Below, in pieces: positions 24,736 to 32,220 of a stretch of DNA of 59,774 bases (the first letter of the stretch is position 1; the number at the start of each line of letters is the position of its first letter). The DNA lies in assembly GCA_034007295.1 (NCBI GenBank), contig JAVERC010000019.1, positions 1 through 59,774 of the forward strand, read 5' to 3'. Made by a program: the position numbers and the translations under genes. Source of the DNA: JACKCP01 sp034007295. Lineage in GTDB: Bacteria > Desulfobacterota > Desulfobacteria > Desulfobacterales > JACKCP01. The notes below the pieces were generated by a model. That model was given only the letters and a program-made list of their open reading frames with translations, did not search any database and had not been told where the DNA came from.

Positions 24736-26019
24736 ATGCTTGAAATCAAGTTTATCCGAAAAAATTTATCAATTGTAAAAGAATCTCTTGAAAAAAGAGG
24801 TGCTGACACTTCAATACTTAATCAGTTTGAAGAAAATGATATTATTAGAAAAAAACTTGTTCTTGAAATTGAAGAACTGAGAAACAAAAGGAATATTGTT
24901 TCTGAAGAAATTGCAGTAAAAAAAAGGAACAAGGAAGATGCTTCACAAATGATTGCTGAAATGAAGGAAACTTCTGATAAGATTAAAGCAATTGAAAAAG
25001 ATTTAAAAGATGCAGAGGAAAAAATAGAAAATGCAGTAATGGCTATTCCAAACATTCCACATCAATCCGTTCCAATTGGAAAAGACGACAGCGAAAATGT
25101 TTTTTTAAGGAAACACGGAGAACCTGCAAAATTCGAATTTGAACCTCTTGCACACTGGGATATCGGGGTTAATCATAAAATTTTCAATTTTGAAAAGGCA
25201 GCTGAAATAACCGGAGCAAGATTTCCTCTTTATCTTGGCAAAGGTGCAAGACTTGAACGAGCCTTGATAAATTTCATGCTTGATCTTCATACAGAAAAAC
25301 ACGGATACACTGAAACCCTTCCTCCTTTTATTGTAAACAGAAACACTCTTACAGGCACAGGACAGCTTCCAAAATTTGAAGAAGACCTTTTTAAAATTGA
25401 AGGTCTTGATTATTTCCTTATTCCTACTGCTGAAGTTCCTGTTACAAATATTTTGAAAAATGAAATTATAAATGAAGAAGATCTGCCTCTTTATTTTACT
25501 GCTTTTACACCATGCTTCAGAAAAGAGGCAGGATCATACGGAAAAGACACCAGAGGACTTATAAGACAGCATCAGTTCAACAAAGTCGAGCTTGTAAAAT
25601 TCTGTCTTCCGGAAAATTCATATGATGAACTAGAAAAGCTTTTAAATAATGCAGAAGAAGTTTTAAAGCTCCTTGAACTACCATACAGGATAGTTACCCT
25701 TTGCAGCGGAGATCTTGGATTTTCATCTGCAAAAACCTATGACATTGAAGTATGGATGCCGGCTCAGGACAAATACAGAGAAATTTCCTCATGCAGCAAT
25801 TTTGAAGATTTCCAGTCAAGAAGAGCAAATATAAGGTATAGAAAAAAAGGCGAAAAAGGCACATTTTTCCCACATACTTTAAACGGCTCCGGACTTGCTG
25901 TTGGAAGAACTGTTGCAGCAATTTTAGAAAACTGTCAGGATAAGGACGGCAACATTATAATTCCTGAAAAACTAAGACCATACATGAACAATATGGAGAA
26001 AATTGAAATTGAAAAATAA
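24736..26019 (+). CDS. serS: Seryl-tRNA synthetase
   Basis: This 427-residue class II aminoacyl-tRNA synthetase has an N-terminal long antiparallel coiled coil (residues 25-105, rich in E/K) that binds the tRNA extra arm. The catalytic core has motif 2 (FRKEAGSYGKDTRGLIRQHQ), the EVWMPAQDKYREISSCSNF serine-site strand and motif 3 (NGSGLAVGRTVAAILE). Length is standard. It overlaps the threonine synthase gene by 17 bp, implying a single transcript. Confidence 0.97.
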   Translation: MLEIKFIRKNLSIVKESLEKRGADTSILNQFEENDIIRKKLVLEIEELRNKRNIVSEEIAVKKRNKEDASQMIAEMKETSDKIKAIEKDLKDAEEKIENAVMAIPNIPHQSVPIGKDDSENVFLRKHGEPAKFEFEPLAHWDIGVNHKIFNFEKAAEITGARFPLYLGKGARLERALINFMLDLHTEKHGYTETLPPFIVNRNTLTGTGQLPKFEEDLFKIEGLDYFLIPTAEVPVTNILKNEIINEEDLPLYFTAFTPCFRKEAGSYGKDTRGLIRQHQFNKVELVKFCLPENSYDELEKLLNNAEEVLKLLELPYRIVTLCSGDLGFSSAKTYDIEVWMPAQDKYREISSCSNFEDFQSRRANIRYRKKGEKGTFFPHTLNGSGLAVGRTVAAILENCQDKDGNIIIPEKLRPYMNNMEKIEIEK

Positions 26020-27502
26020 CTATTTTCCAGACGATATAAAAGACTATGTTGTACCTTCTCCAAAAGGGAATATGTTTTACAAATGTCTTGGATGTGAAAA
26101 AGAATATCCAATAGACGAACTTTTATATATTTGCCCAAACTGCGGCAAGGTGCTTTTACTCCATGACAGAAATTTTGAAAATTTAAAAAAGATTTCAGGT
26201 GAAAAGTGGAGAAAAATCCTTGATTTCAGAAGGCTTTTAAAGACTCCTGCTGTTTCAGGAATTTACAGGTACCATGAATTTCTCGGGTCTGTTATTCCGC
26301 TTGAATCTGTTGTTTATCTTGGAGAAGGACATACTCCAATGATAGAAGCCAACAATAACCTGAAAAATTATGCAGGCGTCAAATTCTATTATAAAAATGA
26401 CGGCCAGAATCCAAGTGCTTCCTTTAAAGACAGAGGAATGGCTTCAGCCCTTTCATATATTAATTTTCTTTTAGATTCGGGAAAAGCTCAAAATATCCTT
26501 GCAGTATGTGCATCAACCGGAGACACAAGTGCTGCTGCTGCCCTTTACGCAGCCTATCTTTACCCAAAGGTTAAATCTGCTGTTTTGCTTCCCCATAAAA
26601 AAGTAACTCCCCAGCAGCTTTCACAGCCCCTTGGAAGCGGTGCTTCGGTTTTTGAAATACCTGGTGTTTTTGACGACTGCATGAAGGTTGTGGAATATTT
26701 GTCTGAAAACTACAATGTTGCACTTCTCAATTCAAAGAATGCATGGAGAATACTTGGACAGGAATCATTCTCCTTTGAAATTGCACAGGATTTTGATTAT
26801 GACATGAAAAACAAGGCTGTTTTTGTTCCCATTGGAAATGCTGGAAACATTACTGCTGTCTTAAACGGCTTCATGAAATTTTTTGAGCTTGGAATTATTG
26901 AAGAACTTCCAAAAATTATTGGAGTTCAGTCAGAACATGCAAATCCTGTATTCAAGTATTATCTTGAAAAAGACCCAAAAAAAAGAGTGTTTGAACCAAT
27001 GATTGTTCAGCCAAGCGTTGCCCAGGCTGCAATGATTGGAAATCCTGTTTCCATGCCAAGGGTTATTCATCTTGTAAACAAATACAATCTTCTTTCACAA
27101 AAAAACAATGTTGATTTTATATGCGTTACAGAGCAGGAAATAATGGATAATGAACTAAAGGCAAACAGAAACGGACATATTGCCTGCACACACGGAGGAG
27201 AAACACTTGCAGGTCTTGTAAAGGCAGTTTCTGAAAAAATTATTGATAAAAATACTACAGCTGTAATTGATTCTACTGCACATGCTTTAAAGTTTTCAGG
27301 ATTTCAGGACATGTATTTTGAAAAATCTATTCCTGATGAATATGAAATTACACCGGATGAATCATTGATAAACCTTCCTTCTCTCATCATGGCTAAAGGA
27401 ATAGATATTTTCCCTGCACCTGGAAAACCCCTTGGTAGCGAAAAAATGAAGGACTTTGTTAAAAAGACTGCCGATGAGATTGCAAAACGGTTAAATCTTT
27501 AA
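26003..27502 (+). CDS. thrC: Threonine synthase
   Basis: This 499-residue PLP enzyme converts O-phosphohomoserine to threonine. It begins with a zinc-ribbon-like segment (YKCLGCEKEYPIDELLYICP, a C-x2-C...C-x2-C pattern), then YLGEGHTPMIEANN, the PLP lysine in NPSASFKDRGMASALSY, and ASTGDTSAAAALYAAY and PIGNAGNITAVLNGF, which bind the cofactor phosphate. The start is probably the TTG at 26003, just after GGAG at 25995-25998, inside the end of serS. The N-terminal zinc-ribbon-like form is usual in deltaproteobacteria. Confidence 0.92.
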   Translation: MKLKNNYFPDDIKDYVVPSPKGNMFYKCLGCEKEYPIDELLYICPNCGKVLLLHDRNFENLKKISGEKWRKILDFRRLLKTPAVSGIYRYHEFLGSVIPLESVVYLGEGHTPMIEANNNLKNYAGVKFYYKNDGQNPSASFKDRGMASALSYINFLLDSGKAQNILAVCASTGDTSAAAALYAAYLYPKVKSAVLLPHKKVTPQQLSQPLGSGASVFEIPGVFDDCMKVVEYLSENYNVALLNSKNAWRILGQESFSFEIAQDFDYDMKNKAVFVPIGNAGNITAVLNGFMKFFELGIIEELPKIIGVQSEHANPVFKYYLEKDPKKRVFEPMIVQPSVAQAAMIGNPVSMPRVIHLVNKYNLLSQKNNVDFICVTEQEIMDNELKANRNGHIACTHGGETLAGLVKAVSEKIIDKNTTAVIDSTAHALKFSGFQDMYFEKSIPDEYEITPDESLINLPSLIMAKGIDIFPAPGKPLGSEKMKDFVKKTADEIAKRLNL

Positions 27503-27504
27503 AA

Positions 27505-29160
27505 ATGAAAAAATTAATTTTTTTTTGCATATTGTCTGCTTTTTTAATGCTTTTTTTTAACAAAAAAGCAGACACTGCAATTTTATACAAAGAATATCAA
27601 ACCTTTAAAATAAATGGAGCAACATATCTATGTGCAAGCCATATTGTTCAGGAAGGTGATTATTTATACAAAATACTAAAAAATAAAGGAATCTATTCCC
27701 AAAGTAAAATAAATTCATTAAAAAACCTTAATCCTCATTTAACAGATATCAATAAAATTCAACCAGGCCAGATGATTTATCTGCCCATTCGAACAGCACA
27801 TGAAGGGGAATTTGATGGCTATAAGCATGGAAGAATTCTTGTTCCATTTATTACAAAAAAAAGTGTTGAAGACCTTTTAAAAGAATACGCAGGCCCCTAT
27901 GAAGTAAAGCCAGGAGATACAGTTTCAGAACTTTTATCTAGAAGCATACAAACAAAATGGGGAACAAAAAACTATGAAAGGGGAATTAAACTCTTTAAAT
28001 ACCTTAACCCTGCAATTGAGAACATCAATATAATTGCTAAAGGCCAGAACATCAACCTGCCTAAATCTGAGGTTGTTAATGCAGAATGGTATCCATCTCT
28101 TTTTAACCCGGAAATAGAAAAAAGGCTTTCTGTTAAAAAGAAAAATAAAATTAATATAGATATCCCAGTTACACCCAAAAAAGAAAAAACTATAAAGAAA
28201 AAAAATATATTAGAACTTATTGCAAACACTCTCGAAGGGCAACTAGAATCCAAAGGGAATCTTTATATCCCCTATAAAGAAGGAATAACAACACTTTCCC
28301 TATTAAAAACCCCTTTTATTAAATCTGAAATTTTCCCTCATATTTTTTTTTATGAAAAAAACTCTCTTGATAAAGAAAAAAAAGAAAAAATTAAAAACTT
28401 TTATAAGGAAGCTGTTTTTTTTAATCTAGATAATAAACTTGAAGAAACTGGGAAACTGTCCAGAAAAATTTTTAATATTAATCAGATAAAAATGGAACTA
28501 GGCTATGAAAACAAGGTAGTTTCGTCCAAAGATTCCACAAAAATAACTGAAATTTTTTATATAAAGGATCTTTACAAAGCTCCTGTAAAATTTTTATCAT
28601 CTTTTACAAAGCACAATATAATTCTACCATCAAGCAGCATAATTAAGTCAAAACCAAATTTTATTTCCTTAAACAATCTAACTCAAAAAGAATTTGTAAG
28701 AACTTTTTTAAGAATACTTGAATGCAGATATAATGAAAATACCCAGATTACTTTTCCTTTTAAAGGAGTACAAATTAAAGCCTATACAAACATTGCAGTA
28801 AATAAAAGTGATAAATTTCTAATTATTGATTTTAACGAATTTTATGGAGAAACAATAAATTCGATCAAAAAAATAAAAATGAATATTACTTCAATTAAAC
28901 ATAATGATTCCAACGTAGATATTGCTGAAAAAATTGCCTATAATCTTAACTGCGTAATAATTAAAAATCCTGTCTTTCCAGAATCTGTAGGCTACAAGGA
29001 TTTATCTTCAGTTAAAATTGAAATCCCAGGGATTTTAATAATTAACAACCTGAGTGCCACAAACAGACTTATTTTTTTACCTTCAATAGACTCTTCCAAA
29101 TTTCCTGAGTCTATACTATATTACCTAGATTGGCTTAACATCAAAACTGTTTTTTCTTAA
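27505..29160 (+). CDS. LysM-domain exported protein with uncharacterised C-terminus
   Basis: This 551-residue protein starts 2 bp after thrC. It has a signal peptide (MKKLIFFCILSAFLMLFF) and two LysM-type peptidoglycan-binding modules: ASHIVQEGDYLYKILKNKGI to IQPGQMIYLP (about 43-93) and YEVKPGDTVSELLSRSI to IAKGQNINLP (about 132-188). A basic linker follows (KKEKTIKKKN). The remaining 300 residues are not recognised: they look alpha/beta with HNIILPSSSI and LLIDFNEF-like strands. The protein is probably periplasmic and wall-attached. The next gene encodes a PilW/PilF-like lipoprotein, so a link to envelope or pilus assembly is possible but unproven. Confidence 0.7.
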   Translation: MKKLIFFCILSAFLMLFFNKKADTAILYKEYQTFKINGATYLCASHIVQEGDYLYKILKNKGIYSQSKINSLKNLNPHLTDINKIQPGQMIYLPIRTAHEGEFDGYKHGRILVPFITKKSVEDLLKEYAGPYEVKPGDTVSELLSRSIQTKWGTKNYERGIKLFKYLNPAIENINIIAKGQNINLPKSEVVNAEWYPSLFNPEIEKRLSVKKKNKINIDIPVTPKKEKTIKKKNILELIANTLEGQLESKGNLYIPYKEGITTLSLLKTPFIKSEIFPHIFFYEKNSLDKEKKEKIKNFYKEAVFFNLDNKLEETGKLSRKIFNINQIKMELGYENKVVSSKDSTKITEIFYIKDLYKAPVKFLSSFTKHNIILPSSSIIKSKPNFISLNNLTQKEFVRTFLRILECRYNENTQITFPFKGVQIKAYTNIAVNKSDKFLIIDFNEFYGETINSIKKIKMNITSIKHNDSNVDIAEKIAYNLNCVIIKNPVFPESVGYKDLSSVKIEIPGILIINNLSATNRLIFLPSIDSSKFPESILYYLDWLNIKTVFS

Positions 29161-29181
29161 ACTTTAATCAGGATTTAATTT

Positions 29182-29931
29182 ATGCATTTTAAATATTTAA
29201 TTATATTTTCACTAATTTTATTTATTATTTCTTCATGTTCAGTTTCTTCCAAAAATGCTGAAAATGCAGCAATGGCAGAATCAGTTAGAAATCTAGGAGA
29301 GGCCTATATTGCAGCAGGCAACCCAACTCTTGCCCTTAGGGAACTTTTAAAGGCAGACTCGCTTGTTCCAAACGATCCATACACAAATAATGACCTTGGC
29401 CTTGCATATCTTTCAAGGGGAATACCTGAAAAAGCAATTTATCATTTTAAAAAAGCAATTGAAATCAAACCAGAATATGCTCCCGCAATTAATAATCTTG
29501 GTACTGCATATATTGCCCAAGCAGACTGGGACAGTGCCATAGAAACACTTGTACCTTTAACTCAAAATATTTTATATGCAACCCCTCATTTTGCAGAGGC
29601 AAACCTTGCCTATGCATATCTGAACAAAAATGAGTATTTAAAAGCGGAGCGACACTATAAGGCAAGCCTTGATCTTTCCCCAAACTATGTAACTGCATTA
29701 AGAGGACTTTCTGTTTTGTACAGAATAAAAGGTGAATTTGACAAGTCTTTGCCCATGATTGAAAAAGCAATACGCTTTGCTCCAAAAAACGGAGAACTAT
29801 ACCTTCAAAAAGGAAAAACTCTCGAACTCGCAGGCAAAAGGGAGCTTGCAAAAAATGCTTATTTAAAGGCAATTTCTATTGGTACAGATGATGTGATTGA
29901 AGAAGCTGAAATGGCTGTAAAAAATTTCTAA
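29182..29931 (+). CDS. pilW: TPR lipoprotein, PilF/PilW-like type IV pilus biogenesis factor
   Basis: This 249-residue lipoprotein has a lipobox (IISSC, Cys19) and about six tetratricopeptide repeats from residue 35 (NLGEAYIAAGNPTLALRELL; NDLGLAYLSRGIPEKAIYHF; NNLGTAYIAQADWDSAIETL). This is the architecture of PilF/PilW, the outer-membrane pilotin that helps PilQ multimerise. The pilMNOPQ operon lies just 0.4 kb downstream on the opposite strand, which strengthens the assignment. General TPR lipoproteins are common, so the symbol is given with moderate certainty. Confidence 0.65.
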   Translation: MHFKYLIIFSLILFIISSCSVSSKNAENAAMAESVRNLGEAYIAAGNPTLALRELLKADSLVPNDPYTNNDLGLAYLSRGIPEKAIYHFKKAIEIKPEYAPAINNLGTAYIAQADWDSAIETLVPLTQNILYATPHFAEANLAYAYLNKNEYLKAERHYKASLDLSPNYVTALRGLSVLYRIKGEFDKSLPMIEKAIRFAPKNGELYLQKGKTLELAGKRELAKNAYLKAISIGTDDVIEEAEMAVKNF

Positions 29932-29947
29932 AAAAGACTAAAAATCC

Positions 29948-30080
29948 CTTGAACTAAAAGCCTTTTTTGTTCATTTCTAGGACAGAGCTTAATACTCATA
30001 ATACTTAGTTGCTGAACGAAAAAGGCCTTTTTTGTCCATTTCGGCCAATCACTACTTAGGTATCTAATGTTAAATTTTTC
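29948..30080 (+). repeat. Family B repeat next to family A copy 3
   Basis: It contains the family B end TAGTTGCTGAACGAAAAAGG (30006-30025) followed by CCTTTTTTGTCCATTTCGGC and GGCCAATCACTA, and the tail AATGTTAAATTTTTC that abuts family A. A related TTGAACTAAAAGCCTTTTTTG precedes it at 29949. The conserved GATTCAAAATTTAATCC core is missing here, so this copy is rearranged. Confidence 0.5.
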
Positions 30081-30081
30081 A

Positions 30082-30254
30082 CCTAAATTGAGCGTTTCCT
30101 ATTTTCAAATTATGAATGAATACAGCTTATTATATTTAAAAATATGAAACCTGCGAGCTTTCCAATTTGCTAGATCTACGGAGTTAAATTACATCAGACA
30201 TAACAAAGCCTCATCCAATTTAACTTTACACCAACTTGAAAAACTCTAATTGAA
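30082..30254 (-). mobile_element. Family A MITE-like element, copy 3 (degenerate, reverse orientation)
   Basis: It begins with CCTAAATTGAGCGTTTC and carries TATATTTAAAAATATGAAACC, a GAGCTTTCCAATTTG segment and CTTGAAAAACTC at the far end, all matching the reverse complement of copies 1 and 2 with many substitutions and deletions. The outer right end is decayed. Together with the adjacent family B piece it forms the same A+B arrangement as the copies at 22312 and 50056. Confidence 0.55.
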
Positions 30255-30277
30255 AATTAAAAAAAATGCTAAAAATC

Positions 30278-30298
30278 AAAATCCTCACACAGTGAGGA
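30278..30298 (-). terminator. Terminator of the pilMNOPQ operon
   Basis: On the minus strand TCCTCAC-TGT-GTGAGGA forms a 7-bp stem (30292-30298 with 30282-30288), followed by TTTTGATTTTT. It lies about 40 bp past the stop codon of the Ig-like lipoprotein gene, the last gene of the operon. Confidence 0.75.
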
Positions 30299-30336
30299 CT
30301 TTGACAAAAATTTATAAATTAAATAACTTAATATGC

Positions 30337-32202
30337 TTAATCATTAAAAGGTGAGAGTCTTCCTTCAAAATCTTCTGATTCTGATTCTGCAAGAGGCAGA
30401 ATAAAATTAATTGAAGAATTAGTTTCTTCGCCTCCAAACAGTGAGGTAGTCGCAGTTATCTCAGTTTCTATCCACCAAGCATAATCCTTCTGATAAATAT
30501 AATCAAACTGTGCAACACCGTTTTCATCAGTAACTACAAAAGGAGGAACAACACCAGCTGTAGCTCTTGCAGGATCAAGCTTGCCGTTATTATTTACATC
30601 TTCACCTGAATCCATAACTTCATCTCTGTCAGTATCTTCATTGGCATTTTTTACCATTGCTCCGCCTGCTCCAGTGTCAAAATCATCAGGCATTCTACCT
30701 GTATAATAGCTCAAAGGCCACAGAGTCAAATAAACCTTTTGATTCACAGCAGGGTTACCATTAGAATCATTAACTATAACAGACATAGGATATTTATATT
30801 CAGTTGTACTTAATACCTCAATTTTTGTTGCTCTTCCCAAGGCAACTAGACCAGTGCCTGATTTACTTATCAAAATTTCTGTACTTGCTTCAGCAACTCC
30901 TCCACCAGCCAAATTAATTGAAGCATTACATTTTACTCCCTGGCTGTCTGAAGGGTATGAACCAGCATTAAAAAAGGATTTAGCAACTCCGGCACCATCA
31001 GTAAAAACGATAGAAGGGCTTATATAATCTCCACCTCCGGTTGTAGATTGAACTTCAAAAACAACAGGCACTCCTGCTACAAATTGCCCTTGCCCATTTT
31101 TTACAACAGCAGTTAGGGTTGACTTTCTGCTTATCCCACCAGAACTTGGATTAATAACAGTCGGAGATGCAGTAAGAGTTATAGTAGAAGCTTCATTTGA
31201 TGGTGCAGCGATTGCTACAACTACAGAATCAGTCATATTTGTCCCAGCTTCTGATACACTTATAGTGGCAGTGCCTGCCTGCTCAGAGTAAAGAACTGCT
31301 TTAGCAATATTATTTACAGGAGACTTTGTTACTGACTTTTTCTCACTATCTGCAGAATCCCATGAACCTAAAGTAGTATAAAACAAAACATTTTTACCCT
31401 GGGGGCTTACCACCTGGATTTCTTTTACCCTAAAACCATTTGCCGGATCAAAAGATGTAGAAAAAATTTCCTGTGAAGGATCAGTAATCTGGAAAACATC
31501 TGCCAATGCACCAGAAACATTCAGACTGATTGAAGCAGTAAATCCCAGACTTTCAGCCTTGAACTCAACATCCCCGTTTTGATCGCCCGTAAGAATAACA
31601 TCAACTTCACCAGCCAAGTCTGTAGTGTATGTTTGATCTGCAAACGAAATTTTACCTGTACCTGTTTGGGAAAGAATAACCTCTGCATTATGCACTGGAT
31701 TTTCTTCTGCATCTTTCACAATTATTTTTGCTGTTTTACTTGATCCCGGAATAAATGAAGTCCCATCAAGCTCCATCTCAACTGTTGTACCAGTTATTGG
31801 AATTGGAATCGACACTGACTTTTCATTTGAAGATGAGGCGATAATAGTTGCAGTTTGGTTTGCCTTATTGCCTCCTGCACGAAACGTAATTTCAGCATCC
31901 CCATTTTCATCTGTAGTCAGTTTTGAAGAACTTAAAATACCTGTATTTGCCGAGAAGGTTACATCTGCACCACTTATTGCCCCCCGATTCTTATCAAGCA
32001 CTGTTGCAGTTACGATAACAGAGTCATTTTGTGCAGTTGACAACAGGGATTTTGCAGAGGAAATTGAAATATACTCAACACCAGGTATTTTTACTCCATC
32101 ATCAGTTGATTCTGAATCTGCACCACAACCGTTCAGGAATAAAACGGCCCCCAATATAAATAAATTTAAAAGAAACCTCTTGCTGACTATTTTGTGAAAC
32201 AT
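30337..32202 (-). CDS. Ig-like (invasin/Big-type) repeat lipoprotein in the pil operon
   Basis: This 621-residue lipoprotein has a lipobox (LFLNGC, Cys26). It is followed by tandem bacterial Ig-like domains: VIVTATVLDKNRGAISGADV with LTTDENGDAEITFRAGG, AKIIVKDAEENPVHNAEVIL, LTAVVKNGQGQFVAGVPVVF and MSVIVNDSNGNPAVNQKVYL. Each shows the Big_1/Big_2 pattern. An acidic loop near the C-terminus (EDTDRDEVMDSGEDVNNNGK) looks like a calcium-binding dockerin or EF-hand-type motif. It lies 18 bp downstream of pilQ and shares its terminator, so it is co-expressed with the pilus secretin. A surface or secretin-associated role is inferred; invasin-like adhesin activity is not shown. Confidence 0.75.
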   Translation of the reverse strand: MFHKIVSKRFLLNLFILGAVLFLNGCGADSESTDDGVKIPGVEYISISSAKSLLSTAQNDSVIVTATVLDKNRGAISGADVTFSANTGILSSSKLTTDENGDAEITFRAGGNKANQTATIIASSSNEKSVSIPIPITGTTVEMELDGTSFIPGSSKTAKIIVKDAEENPVHNAEVILSQTGTGKISFADQTYTTDLAGEVDVILTGDQNGDVEFKAESLGFTASISLNVSGALADVFQITDPSQEIFSTSFDPANGFRVKEIQVVSPQGKNVLFYTTLGSWDSADSEKKSVTKSPVNNIAKAVLYSEQAGTATISVSEAGTNMTDSVVVAIAAPSNEASTITLTASPTVINPSSGGISRKSTLTAVVKNGQGQFVAGVPVVFEVQSTTGGGDYISPSIVFTDGAGVAKSFFNAGSYPSDSQGVKCNASINLAGGGVAEASTEILISKSGTGLVALGRATKIEVLSTTEYKYPMSVIVNDSNGNPAVNQKVYLTLWPLSYYTGRMPDDFDTGAGGAMVKNANEDTDRDEVMDSGEDVNNNGKLDPARATAGVVPPFVVTDENGVAQFDYIYQKDYAWWIETEITATTSLFGGEETNSSINFILPLAESESEDFEGRLSPFND

Positions 32203-32220
32203 TTTATTACTCCTTAAAAA

